NCBI GenBank assembly: GCA_949358305.1
Contig: OX442315.1
Location: forward strand, 33,692,427 to 33,756,426
Reading direction: 5' to 3'
From: Strigamia acuminata
Taxonomy: Eukaryota; Arthropoda; Chilopoda; Geophilomorpha; Linotaeniidae
DNA length: 64,000 bases
The notes beneath the pieces were generated by a model. The model did not search any database and had not been told where the DNA came from. It saw only the letters and a program-made list of their open reading frames with translations. Below are positions 48,849 through 60,865 of this stretch, piece after piece. Position 1 is the first letter of the stretch; every line of letters begins with the position of its first letter. Made by a program: the position numbers and the translations under genes.

Positions 48849-50356
48849 GTCCACGACTGTACTAACCAATTCAAATCAAACAATAATACAAATAACCCCC
48901 CCAAAAAGATACAAAATTCAGTTTAAATTACTTTATATTACTTTTTGGTGTTTCTATAAACAGCCAAAGCAGAAATTGTAAAAGGTACGTGTGATTAGGT
49001 CTGTAGGGAGCCAGATTCAGGCGTCAATGAGCATGGCATGAAAAAGAGACGGACGGAGGGTACTTTCAACTAAAGTGATGAATAAATTTCAGCTGAGGGT
49101 TGGTTGACTGCTCAGCCATTATACGCATATGTTTAGTACTTGTATGTCAATCACACCCAGGAGAGTATGTCGTATATTGATATTCATGGAAGATATTTCG
49201 ATATTTCGCCTTACTTGCGCGCATGCTCGTGGAAATCTCATTTTTATCCCATAAAACGCGGAATATAAAGGAGTTTGATCCTCCATACGTCTTCTTTTGT
49301 GCGAAGTGTGACGCTGTGCCCCCTGCAGGGTGCCATAAATTCATCCCCTTCTCTTCTTGTTTCTCAGGAGCAGAACGAAAACCCGGCGCCCCATCTGGTG
49401 CAGTATAGGCTAATCATTGCCAAAGGTCAGGGATCATGGCCCCCCTCAAAGATCAATCCGAATCGACCTGACCACATTAAACATGTAAGGATCGTGCAAC
49501 TTTATCTTACCTATGTTTAGGTATTGCACAGCTTTAAGCCCCTTGCCCCTTATTTAACAAAGACAACACTATATTCAGGTGCTATTTAGTTGCTAGTCAT
49601 ATTTAACAATGTTTTCTTGTTCAAATGTCGTGCGCATGCCCGCCGAGACCAAAAACAGACTGAATAGACCTTTGGAAAATCATGATGTAATGCCTTTTGG
49701 CTTCGCCCACAAAAATGTGACGTATTTTGTTTAAACGTGTGCTTTAAAATGGCACATTGATAACTTTCGTCTAAATTTTTCTCTCGCACGAATTTTTAGA
49801 CAAAATGTATTTATTACTATTAATTATTTTTATTGCAATCCAAAATGGCTGCCAACATTGAACACGACATTTTGGAGTCCAAGTCTTTACTACATTAACA
49901 ATACATATTTCATCACCAAAGAAACCTTAGAACAATAACAGCACTTAATGATATGGCAAACCATTATTACTAATAAAAATCTTGTTCAAACCTTTGTTTA
50001 AATCTGTTTAAACGATCGTTTGTGTTCACGTGCACGAACCTGGTTCAATTCGAGGCCCCAGGCTACTATTTAAGCACAAATGACAATAGTAATAAAGCAA
50101 ACCGATTCGTGCACGTTGTATAAATGTAAATTTGTGTAAAATCAAAGGCGTTCATACATAATTTAAGCGTGGAAAAAAGCGGCAAGGTGTAAACAAGAGA
50201 GACAAAGATTCAATAGTACGCGACTCGCAGCCCAATCTCATCACTTGATGCACGCGCTGATGTCATCTATTGTTCCCTAAGGGAATCAAGACGACGCCCA
50301 TGTCATAAAAATTGGCGAGTCTGAGAAACACCCCGCACAGAGCCTCTTCCTTCCCT

Positions 50357-50580
50357 CGGGCAGATGGCGTCCTGGTCGAGTGTCGGCACGTGCCGCCCTC
50401 TTGAGCACGAGGCCGGTCGCGTGTATTTTGGATGGAGATCGGTTGTAAAGTATGACCAAAGAAAACAGGACTTGAACAAGAGTCACGTTTATCATTCACC
50501 GCATGCCAGATGGAAAGCGACGCAATCGCACGCCATCTTTGAAATGAAGCAAGTTTAAATTTGCACTAAGCAGATGGCAG
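50357..50580 (+). promoter_or_regulatory. Two CTCF-like motifs, plus orientation
   Basis: CGGGCAGATGGCGT at 50,357-50,370 (11 of 14) and TAAGCAGATGGCAG at 50,567-50,580 (12 of 14). Both keep the AGATGGC core. Confidence 0.35.
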
Positions 50581-50734
50581 GCTCTCGATTGGTTGTTTTG
50601 TAACTGAGATTTATTTCATGTTTTAGATACCTTTTTTTTTTTTTTTGGAGGCGTTTACACTTTTTTTAAGGGAGGATTTATCAAATTCAAATGACGTTAA
50701 ATAATTTTCTGAAATATAAGCAAATTTATGATTT

Positions 50735-51040
50735 TTTTGTTAAAGTTTCTGACTTTTTTGTTAAAATTTCTGACTTTTTTGCTAAAATTTCTGACATTTT
50801 TGTTCTAATTTCTGACATTTATGCTCAAATTTGTTCTAATTTCTGACATTTATGCTCAAATTTGTTCTAATTTCTGACATTTATGTTCTAATTTCTGACA
50901 TTTATGCTCAAATTTGTTCTAATTTCTGACATTTATGTTCTAATTTCTGACATTTATGCTCAAATTTGTTCTAATTTCTGAAAATTTATGCTCAAATTTG
51001 TTCTAATTTCTGACATTTATGCTCAAATTTGTTCAAACTT
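50735..51040. repeat. 31/21-bp nested minisatellite
   Basis: Units built from TTTCTGACATTTATG followed by CTCAAATTTGTTCTAA. The ATGCTCAAAT anchor at 50,821 and 50,852 gives 31 bp, with shorter 21-bp units interspersed where CTCAAATTTG is skipped. Left-most copies (from 50,735) are diverged. Confidence 0.85.
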
Positions 51041-51049
51041 CTATTCAAT

Positions 51050-52540
51050 TTTTTTCTAACTTATTCAAATTGCTAGAATGTTGATTAAATAAAGAAAAAA
51101 TTAATCTAAATTTCTCAATAAAAAAAAAATCATACTTTTACAAACAATTCAAAAAATCTAATAACCCTAAACAAAAAAAACAAAAAAACAAAAAAAAATC
51201 CACATATTTTATGATACACATACAACAACCAACAACCCAACCTACCATATGCCACCTCGTCATGGTCCACCGACACTAACTCACCCAATAACGATAATCA
51301 ACCATATTATCAAATTTTCATAACAACTGCTCCAATTATCACTACTAAACACACCTGATAACAACAAAATCCAATACCACTGTCACCACAGTAACAACAC
51401 ACACACTACACTCCATTCCAAAATCCAAAATCCACACCCCAAAAACACAAAACAATCTCTCCATTCATATTTCCAACAATAAACCTCAAACTCAGGTCTC
51501 CATCAAAAGGTTAAGATTAATGGCTGCCCATTTTCCACACAATTTGCCCAACGGACTGCATCGTACAAAGTGGCTTTCCGTTCGTGCTTTAATGCGTGGG
51601 CGACCCCCGCGTGACCCCTCACGGCCCCCCCGTGGCCCTACCGAGACGAAATGGCGAAACAGGACGGACAAAAGGGTTCCATTTCGAGTCGTTAATCATT
51701 TCCGCCTCTTTTCTCCGCCTCGAGCCGCCATTTTTGTTTGCGCGCTGCTGCTAAACTACATTTCGTGATGCGCATTTCTATTTTGCCAATGTCCAGATGA
51801 CCACAACATGTGTCCAGAGTGGCCGCTGTTTATCTCGTGGCCCCATCTCACTCGTAATAACCCACTCTGGCTTTCTGTCCCATCAAATGAATGACTTTGG
51901 TGGGCTTTGTTGATAGGCGAGTAAGTTCCGTTTTGTTCTATGTTCCCTTGTCACCTTTTAGAGGAGGCTGGACACCATGAAAAATGACCAAAGGGATGCT
52001 TATCTCAAACGTTAATGGCAGATGATGAGGTAGAAGTGTCACACAATGTCCATTTTAATCTTGCAAGAGTTAAAGGTCGATGTGGAGTGGCGTTGGTTAT
52101 TTATAAACTGAAAACATATTTACGAAGCGTTTAAATTAGTTTATGACAGCGCCTCTGCTGTTTGTGCATTGTATCGCGTTCCAAAACTTGACAAAAAATA
52201 CACTGGGAGAATAAATAATTGAATAAATAGAATTCATTTTTTATTTTTAAGCTGAAAATATTAATTCTAGTCAATTAATTATGCAAAAACAGAAAAGAAA
52301 TTAGGTTTAATCGATTTTGGACACTACAAACACATTTTTAATCACGAAAATTCTTTTTTTGTGCAGAATAATTCAATTTTAACCACAAAAAAATATTTTT
52401 CTGCGCTAAAATTCAAATTAACGCACAAAAAAATACATTTTTATAAAAATGATGTTTTTATCAAGTTTGCGTAAAAGTGTAACGGAGCGAATTCAATGAT
52501 GAGCGGCCATTACGAAGATATGTAAATCTCTGAATTTAAT
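51050..52540. other. Non-coding stretch with one GC-balanced island
   Basis: 51,510-51,910 has mixed composition with a GCCGCCATTTTTG (YY1-like) site and could be regulatory; the rest is AT-rich. No gene. Confidence 0.4.
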
Positions 52541-52548
52541 ATCCAAAA

Positions 52549-52562
52549 TAACCAGGTGGCGC
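52549..52562 (+). promoter_or_regulatory. CTCF-like motif, plus orientation
   Basis: TAACCAGGTGGCGC matches 12 of 14 positions with a perfect AGGTGGCGC core, 15 bp before a perfect long hairpin. Confidence 0.45.
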
Positions 52563-52576
52563 TGTCGAGACAGCGT

Positions 52577-52634
52577 CACAAAAAGTGATAAAATGTAAAA
52601 GGGTTTGCCCTTTTACATTTTATCACTTTTTGTG
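52577..52634. repeat. Perfect 27-bp inverted repeat with 4-bp loop
   Basis: CACAAAAAGTGATAAAATGT continues AAAAGGG, then TTTG, then the exact complement. There are no mismatches in 27 bp. A smaller palindrome, GCTGTC-GA-GACAGC, lies immediately upstream. Confidence 0.95.
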
Positions 52635-52639
52635 CAAAA

Positions 52640-53850
52640 TAGAGCAAAAAAAATACGTTTTGATACATTAAAATGCAATTTTAATATCCAAAAATACATT
52701 TTATGCACTAAAATGCAATTTTTGAGACTAAAATCCCCTTAAATACAGAAAAAAAATTTTTTGAGCAAATTTCCTCCCAAATTGCATTACAGAACTATTA
52801 TTTTAATACACTCATTGATTTGCATGCTAAAGAGAAAAGTTGTGCTTTTATTTGTTCCTAAACCCAGACATCACCTGCGGTTGATTGCACATACACTTTT
52901 CTGCCTGTAACTCATAAACTTTTCTACTCCAACTTTAATTTCCCATCGCAATATTTGTCGCCACGTGCCACAGAATCCGTAGTCATGAGAACGTCGTCCC
53001 AAATCAAACAATGCGAAATCAGAAACGGCGGGTGTGGTGAAAACAAACAGTTCCGCTTTTCTGCAGCTTCCCCCACCCATCCCCGCCCGGCTCGTTTAGA
53101 TCCAATATCACGTAAACAAAGATGGGCAGAAAACCTCTCAAAGAAACACCAAAGTGCCCTTATTGGTTGTTACACAAGAAGGAAACTCAACAAGCTCATG
53201 ACAGGTGGTGCAAGTGTCGAGGTTTCCGGGGGTTTGCTTTTCAGCACGTGCCGGGCACGCGACTTCGACTACCACCGGATATCCGAAGGGGGCACCTAAC
53301 TGCAAGTGTGTGGGAGTCGAGAATTGTCAGCTCGTATTAGATTAGCTTCGTCAAACATCAAATCGACGCAAAATTCTGAATTTTTGATATTTTACATTTA
53401 TATATTTTACAGCCGAGTTGAGGAAAACGAGTTAAATTATTCAATGCAGAATAATTTCGTTTTAATTGAGTTGAAATGTGGATGTTGAAAAGAAAAAGAA
53501 AAGATGAAAAACCAAGCCGCAATCTTGATTAACCTATATTAGTGGCCGTGGAGACAAACGTGGTTTGAGTGGCTTCGCGGTTGGGTTGTATTGGCACTAA
53601 ATGTGCAGTTTTACGTCTGGAATAATCATTTTTCCACAAATATGCAGTTCTTTTTTGGTGAAAAAAATTCAATTTTTGCTCGTAAATGGAAGTATTTCAG
53701 TCGAAAAAATTATTTTTACACAAAAAACGTATTTTTTTCCATATTTAAATTGCAATTTTGGCACTTTTTTATTTTTAAAGTCTAAAAAGTCAATTTTTCC
53801 AGATTTTTTTAAAAATCAAATAAAGTGCAATTTTGGCACCTATTAAAATT
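52640..53850. other. Non-coding stretch
   Basis: No gene supported. 52,900-53,340 is GC-balanced and its ORFs (up to 114 codons) have no recognisable domain. The rest is AT-rich. Confidence 0.4.
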
Positions 53851-53855
53851 TATTT

Positions 53856-54045
53856 CAGTCTAAAAAGTCTAATTTTTGTACTTTTTCTGATTTATTTCAG
53901 TCTAAAAAGTCTAATTTTTGTACTTTTTCTGATTTATTTCAGTCTAAAAAGTCTAATTTTTGTACTTTTTCTGATTTTTTTAGTCCACAAAGTCTAATTT
54001 TTATACTTTTTCTGATTATTTCGTCTATAAAGTCCAATTTTTGCA
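53856..54045. repeat. 42-bp minisatellite
   Basis: CAGTCTAAAAAGTCTAATTT followed by TTGTACTTTTTCTGATTTATTT recurs at 53,856, 53,898 and 53,940, then two diverged units. Period 42 bp. Confidence 0.9.
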
Positions 54046-54049
54046 CCTA

Positions 54050-56945
54050 AAAAATGATCAAACAATCAATAAATCATTAAATTAATTTCTTTTAAAACTC
54101 CTTTACAAAAATGAATTAAATTATTTGAGGTGCCATTTGCGGTACCCTACGAGATATCCAAATTTTTATCTAATTTTTATCTATTTTTTACCCAGACCAC
54201 CTCGCAAAACTGATTAATAGATTCTACACTTGATAGCACACCCACTGATCCTTCGATCAACTTTCTTTCCTCCAATCTTCTAAAACTTATTTAATTAACT
54301 TCTTCTAAATCAACACTTCGGTCTTTCAAACCATTTACAAACTTCAACTAAAAATTTAATTCCACGCCAGCAATTAAACCAAGCGCTAGACAAGTCAATT
54401 TACAAACGACCACCACTTCCGGCTTACTTTTACTTATCACAATGGATTTGAAAATCAACAAGGGATTTTCCAACCATATAAACGCGCCGAAATTTGGGCG
54501 TGCGCTTTCCAACGGGCAAAACAACCCCTCGGGTCCACTCAACTCGACAAACGGCACTCGCTTCGACTTGCATCTTTTATAAATTTAACCGACGCCAAAT
54601 CTTTGAATTGGGCCCAATCAAGACTAGAAAAGCGAGCACAGAGTTTCAAAAATTGTCCATCCAGTCCCGAGGGACGCGGGGCCTGCAACTAGAGATGCCC
54701 CATGGTATATGGGCATTAATAATTGGTCTCAATTCAAAACGCCGCATGTGCAATGCATTTTTTTTAGCAGTTCTCCCCCTCCCTGCATCGACATAACACT
54801 CCCCTAGGAGAGAAAGAGAAATAAAGAACTTTTACAACTAACAAAATGGTTGCTTGTACCCGCTGTAGAGGACACTGCGGGTGGTAGCGACGATGGAAAC
54901 TAATAAATTACGACACGATTGCAGAACACTGTGTATATGTATCACAAATGTATGAATTTATGATTATGATGCATGTCAAGGTTTGTTAAAATTATTTGTA
55001 CTGTACAGTGAGTTGTAGGCTAATCAATCATTATACAGCTCTATAGTAAATACTGAATTATGTTTTTTAGAAACCGCAATCCCGAACCTCAAGCCATGTG
55101 CAATCTGCGCACACCCAATATGCAAAATGCAACTTTAATTATATTGATTATTGGGTTTAACACAATTGAACGTTTATCAAATTCAATGTCACAGGAGTGG
55201 AATTGTTTATTCTGAATATAGAATTGCAGTTCCAAAAATCATGTTTTTGTCTTTTTTGTAAAACCTGGATACTAAAAACCACATAAACATTGTTCTATAA
55301 ATGTTCTAAATAATGTTTCTATTTCTACTGTATTTTGTTTAGTAATTTTATAAACAAAATGGACACCAAAAACATTGAAAACCGATTGAAAATAATTTCA
55401 AATGTCAACAATTTCCTCCTTCGATGCGTTATAGTGACGAGGTCGATCAAAAAAAGTCATTTCGGGACGAAAATGCGGGATAAAAGATGTCGAAGACGCT
55501 CGGAGCTTAACCACTTCGTAAAAATGTCCGAAACGTTGATTTCTCCTGAAATCTTGAGGAGTTCGAAGTGACCAGCAATGTGCCATTCCCAAAGCCATGT
55601 GTTTCGTTTTCGAGTTCTCGATGTCGTTGTTCGTCATTATTTGGACGATCTATCTTTTAATACTGCGTTAAGGCAAGACAAGAGACCGGGTCAAGACTGA
55701 CGTCATTGAATCTCAATGGATTTTTATGCCCATCTGATAGATAAACTTAAAACAGCTAAACTAAAGAAAATTTTTTTTTCAGTTCAGTTCGTAAAAATGC
55801 ATCGGGAGCGAAATACACCACGTCTTAACAGGGTAAAACTTTTATTTCACAGTAAAAAAAGAACCTGGGTTTTGATAATTGGTTCTAAGAAAAAGAAGGG
55901 GGTTCAAGTTCAGAAATCAAAGTTCGGGGAATCAAGAAGGGGGTCACTCAGTGGCGACCAAAGTAACTAATCAAATCAAAAAATCATTCAAATACAATCA
56001 CAACATATTCAATTAAACAAAAAAAAATATAAATTGCACTAAAAAAGAGTGAAATTTCACAAATAAACATAATGTCCGATAAAATAATGCAAACAAATCG
56101 GTTTTACGAACACCTATGTCTCCCAATTAGTTCGGATAATTGGCGTTCTACTGTGCGCTGTAATTTTTAATGCACATAACTTACTTCCTCCCTGTTGCAA
56201 TCAAAAATTCAAAGTTCAAAAATCCAAAAAGTAGAATCCATCCATTTCTATTTATAAAATATTAACAACAACCTCATCCAATCTTGACAATTAAATTCCA
56301 ACTCCTTCCGAATCCGAGTGAATAGCGCCTCACATTAAATCAAACATGGCGTCGTAATCTCGACGAAATCTCTTTTGAATTTCACGCAGCTAGAATTAAA
56401 CCTGTCATTCTCTTCCAAATTAAACGTGACATTTCTCGCAACCCATTAGACTCCTGTCCCGCTCCAACAAAAGCACAATGCGATGCAAACTTGCCAACGT
56501 GGGAAAAGAGAGGAACGAGGAGGAGACAGATCTGGTTAGGATCAGTTTACGGGACTAATAAAATCAAAAGCCGCACTCCTACCCCTACACTGCCGATCGT
56601 GAAATTCTATTAGCGAAATTGGGGGGAAGAGAAGAGGAGAGGGGGGGAAAGTTTCCACCAAACGATATTTATGAACACTCCCTCTGGTGTGCATGCAGGA
56701 AGTTTTGACAATGACTACTACTACAAGTTCGGTGGGAACAACAAATAACACAAAAGATCAATCAGTTTAATTATAGTAAACAATTGATTACCCAACTCAT
56801 CAATCAAATACCTCTAGCTCGCTTTTAAGCTTATAACGCTAGTGCAGTGATAAATGCTAGGTTAGCCCAAATAAAACAAACCGAGATCAATCCTTGTTTT
56901 ATTTGTACTTCTAATTTGTTTGATTTGGCTTCCATTTTTAATTAC
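54050..56945. other. Non-coding stretch
   Basis: No gene. Contains the second copy of repeat H and a pogo-like fragment at 56,091-56,154 matching the fold-back at 3.26 kb. 56,290-56,720 is GC-balanced. Confidence 0.45.
55645..55780 (+). repeat. Dispersed repeat H, copy 2
   Basis: Same orientation and extent as the copy at 48,716-48,848. Carries the CRE palindrome TGACGTCA at 55,698-55,705, which is TGATGTCA in the other copy, consistent with CpG decay there or an acquired site here. Confidence 0.85.
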
Positions 56946-56953
56946 ACTTTTGG

Positions 56954-57423
56954 GAGTTTGCGGCATGTACTTTTCCCTTACAATTATGAAATTTTTTACA
57001 CTATATTTAGTGTAAGGTAAAAGTGGGTTGTGGTTGAAGTTTTATGTTATCGTTATAAAATTGGAGTTAACCTTACACATGTCACGTGATTACGGAAACT
57101 AGTAATGTCTCATTCGCCTAAAAAGAGAGAATTCCTGTTTTTAACTGTTGCGATACAATGCTGCAACTTTATTATTGTGAATTTACAATAATTTAAAGCA
57201 CAAACAATTAGATAAAAATGAATGAAGCGGAGAATTCAAAATGGCGGCAAAACAGCTGAATGATAATCCAGAATTTTAGTTAGTGACGTAAATAGTGGAA
57301 AACTACCGGATTAGCTACGCTGTTTTCAGAAATAGTGTAAGCTCCGATAGAGTTATAAGTTTCCCACTATACTTATAGGCTTAACGGGAGTTTTTATAAG
57401 GGAAAAGTACTTGCTGCAAACTC
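56954..57423. mobile_element. MITE with 28-bp inverted repeats
   Basis: The left end GAGTTTGCGGCATGTACTTT and the inverted right end GAGTTTGCAGCAAGTACTTT both continue TCCCTTA. The 470-bp body lacks coding capacity; the target duplication is unclear. Confidence 0.75.
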
Positions 57424-57528
57424 TAATGTGATCTGAAGCCTTGATGGTTCTCGATTAAGATGCACGAATAAGGTAGGCAGCCATCACAGTTAAAGAATTT
57501 ACATGATAGTTTATTCTAAATTAAAACA

Positions 57529-57542
57529 ACGCTAGATGGCAC
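57529..57542 (+). promoter_or_regulatory. CTCF-like motif, plus orientation
   Basis: ACGCTAGATGGCAC matches 12 of 14 consensus positions. Confidence 0.35.
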
Positions 57543-57980
57543 TGTAAATCATACAGCATCATTAAAGTGTGACATATAAGTCAAACTGACCAATGGAGTA
57601 GAAGAATCCAGTTTACGAGTCAAGTAAACTAAAAAAAAATTAGTCCAGATAACCCACTCAATGACTCAATGAGCCAGCAGTTTGTTTTCATTGAACTCCT
57701 TGCATTTCTGAAATAAACCTCGAAGTAGGTAATGAGTGCTGCAAATGAGAAAATCCCAAATCAATGGACTAGATAGCCGGTTCAATGAACCAGTAATTTC
57801 TCTTCATTAGACCCACTTTCTTTCCAAACACATGCATTTGAAAAGCAATTTGCCGTAGTGCCTTATATTAATGCCGGGTTCCAATAGGAGCCGGGGACCA
57901 TTTAAGCGCTGGAGAAATGATACGTTTGAAACGTAATGTACGGTATTTTCTAACGTATACGTATAGTGTAGCTCATAAGT

Positions 57981-58029
57981 CACCTCTGATCACATGATTG
58001 ACAAGCCACACCAACTGTGATCAGAGGTG
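57981..58029. repeat. Hairpin with 14-bp perfect stem
   Basis: CACCTCTGATCACA at 57,981-57,994 is the exact complement of TGTGATCAGAGGTG at 58,016-58,029, loop 21 bp. The stem is too short for a typical microRNA precursor. Confidence 0.8.
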
Positions 58030-58039
58030 GGGCAAACAA

Positions 58040-59355
58040 AAAATGCAAAGTCGAAGGTACATGCGCACAGATCTTTTGCGCATAAATTACAAAGAATGAG
58101 TCGGCATGAATTAATGACCTGTTGTTGTTGGCGTCCTTGGCACATACACGCGACGTGCCAACTGTTAACATTGGCTCAAACGAGTCCCAGTGGCTGTCCT
58201 CGGGCTCGGAATGATTTTCCACTGTCCGTCAAAGACTTTAATGTTGCAAACACGAGAAATTAAAAAGAACGTTCGGAATAGTACAAAAATAAAATTGCGA
58301 ACCTAACCTTACTCGTTTTTTGATGCAAAACCATTTTTTGTGTGGAAATGTAGAAAAACGAAATATTTGAAAAAATGATCGATTACTTCTTTTTTCCCGA
58401 TTCGGCGAAACGGGAATTCCAGATTCGGCGAAACAGGATTCGGCGAAACAGGACATTACCCTCGTGACAACCTTTCACCATTCCGACAACACTGAACATT
58501 AAAACAGTAAACGAGATTAATCCTTTATCTTTATCCGGATTAAGTGGTCTCAGGGTCCTAAGCACGCACCTAATCGGTAGACTTAGTCATTAATGCAATA
58601 TACAAAATGAAGTTTTGATCCCAGCTACGTGCTCAGTGTTGACATTCCCTTTTCATCCATCTCTACAACACCCCCGCCTACGCATCCATCTGGTGAATAA
58701 AAAGGCCCCCTCCCAATGCACATGAATGATGCGAGGCCTACAGTTTTATCATTTACGACTGGCTAAACACAGCCACTACGTGTCCAGCATCAATATACAT
58801 TTTTTATTTATTCCGAAACGTAAAGCGGAGAGAAATACGGCTTTTGAAAAAAAGATTCCAAAAAGAACAGTTTGTGATTCTACTGATTCTCTAAGTCAAT
58901 TGAGTCAACGAGTAAACACATCATGTTTGAATAGAGATGGGGACATGGAATCTTGCCAGGGGGATCTGTGGTGAGTCGGCAAAGTAAAAAAAAAAGTATT
59001 TTTGATGCCATTGGGATTTGGAGTTCATTTGATCAAAGTTGATCCAAACATTTCTTTGTGAATGGAATGTTTTTCAATTATAAGAGGAACCCTAATTAGT
59101 TTGCTCGCTCTCCTTTGTTTGGCGCCTATTTTCCAGTCATTGAAGCGTGCAATCATTACCAAAAATGTTACAATTTGAGACTTTGTACAAATAAACACAG
59201 CAGGCACACACACACAAAGTCGTGTTTAACTAGCAGTTAAACATGCATTGTTGTTTAAATGTGTTTTTCCAGATCTCGGTCTCGGAGATCCTGGTTTTTT
59301 TTAGTCTCAGGATCTCGGTCTCGGCAAAACGAGATTTCATTATTACGGTTATTAC
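58040..59355. other. Non-coding stretch
   Basis: Contains three copies of ATTCGGCGAAAC within 58,400-58,452 and a short copy of the GCAGTTAAACATG dispersed repeat at about 59,233. No gene. Confidence 0.45.
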
Positions 59356-59358
59356 ATA

Positions 59359-59741
59359 CAGTGCTGGAAAAAGTTTGAGACCACTACAGGTTTTTTAGTT
59401 GCAAGTCAAATTTTGATGCCTACTCTTGCAGTTGTTACACCAAATTCTGCATTTGTTCACCACATTCTGAAGCAATATACTACTCTTCTACCATTTAGAG
59501 ATGAAATTAATGTTCCAATGTTTGAATTTCACCAAATAATGCATCTACCCGTGCTAAGGACAACACCAATGACATTTTTTGAACAATTTATTTTATTTCT
59601 TAAATTTGATTTGAGTTATTATCTTATAATTTTAAACAATGCTTTATTGTCATGATATAAACTTGTAAATAAATTTTCAAGTCAAAATTTGACTTGCAAC
59701 TAAGAAACCTGTATTGGTCTCAAACTTTTTTTCCACCACTG
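59359..59741. mobile_element. Tc1-like MITE, 383 bp
   Basis: The left end CAGTGCTGGAAAAAGTTTGA and inverted right end CAGTGGTGGAAAAAAAGTTT match on through GAGACC, TACAGGTTT and TTAGTTGCAAGTCAAATTTT, about 58 bp with few differences. TA flanks both ends (59,357-59,358 and 59,742-59,743). CAGTG starts and TA targets are typical of Tc1. The interior has one 80-codon ORF with no transposase signature. Confidence 0.9.
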
Positions 59742-59809
59742 TATGTTACGTACTATGGTTTCAATTTACCAATTATAGCGCACCTAAAATCCATTACGTT
59801 GAGGAAAAA

Positions 59810-59823
59810 CCGACAGGTGGCGT
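59810..59823 (+). promoter_or_regulatory. CTCF-like motif, plus orientation (weak)
   Basis: CCGACAGGTGGCGT matches 11 of 14 positions. Confidence 0.3.
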
Positions 59824-59859
59824 GCCCCGTATTAGGACTATCCGCCATTCCTGACCCCC

Positions 59860-59908
59860 GTAACATCATTTATTTGTTATTCATACAATTAATACTTTGC
59901 TTCATAAC
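59860..59908 (-). mobile_element. Solo DIRS terminal-repeat tip
   Basis: AACATCATTTATTTGTTATT, then CATACA and CTTTGCTTCATA match the internal complementary region and right terminus of the DIRS element at 46-48 kb, in opposite orientation to 47,819-47,866. No DIRS coding sequence adjoins it, so it is a truncated or recombined copy. Confidence 0.75.
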
Positions 59909-60865
59909 TTAGTAAAATTTACAATTTATATTGGAGATTCTCTGTTGATGGGTTGAAGCAGAGCGCGTAGATCAGTGTAACAGGTGCATGTTCGTTTATG
60001 ATGTTTGCGCATTAACTCTTGTGATAAAGATAAGCAAACAAACTGATAAAACAAAATCTGAAAACATAAAAGACACATAACAATCATGTCATGCGACCAT
60101 AACAGCGCTTTTAATGGTCACGACACAAAGATATTGTTTACGATGCAGTATGGGACTGTGCTTTCATCTCACCGGATTCATATTCCAACGGTCTAGATAT
60201 TAATCAACCGATCCATGATTAAACAAAGACTCAAATTCGAGTAAGTATACACTGTGATTAGTTGAAATTAAACCTGCACATGCATATTGACAATAAAACA
60301 ACGTGGAAAAAATATTTCCATTTTCTCATTGAATATTTCTTGCATTTAAAATATACACGTAAGTGCTAATTTTATTACCCTTTTACTTTTTTGTATTTAT
60401 TTACATAAATCAATACGGATAAATGCGAGGAATAATAGTGATAATTATTATTCAAACCAAATGTCAATAATGGAATGCAACGGCAAGTTGAAAGCAAACT
60501 ATCCATCTCCGGCGTCCCACTTGTGATAACCGGATATGACAGTGTTTGCACAGTGTTCCAAGCGGTTGCAAACATGATGGCTCCCCTAGAGGCGGTTTCC
60601 GGGCACAAAAAATAAGTGAACGTACACGCGTGCGCGCACGTGTCTATTTCCTTTCAATCCAATTGCAACAATCTTTCTCGATTCAATTTCTCGATTTAAC
60701 GCTCAACTCGATGCAATTCACGCACATAAAACAAACTGCATTCGTCCCATCAGCGCTTTGCATCTCAATGACCACTTCAACGCCCAGAGCTTACACAGTT
60801 TAATCTTGTAATAACAAAAAGGTCATTTAGTCTCATTAATCTCTTTTAAACCAATTAAAAATTGC

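Larger units (their letters stand above)
48270..50720. other. Non-coding stretch with dispersed repeats
   Basis: Holds one half of a repeated pair (48,716-48,848), a diverged copy of the GTTTAAATGTCGTGCGCATGC dispersed repeat at about 49,597-49,650, and two plus-oriented CTCF-like motifs at 50,357-50,370 and 50,567-50,580. No gene recognised. Confidence 0.45.

Noticed and set aside
57981-58029. MicroRNA precursor
   Set aside because: The 14-bp stem is shorter than a typical precursor arm and no known mature sequence was recognised.
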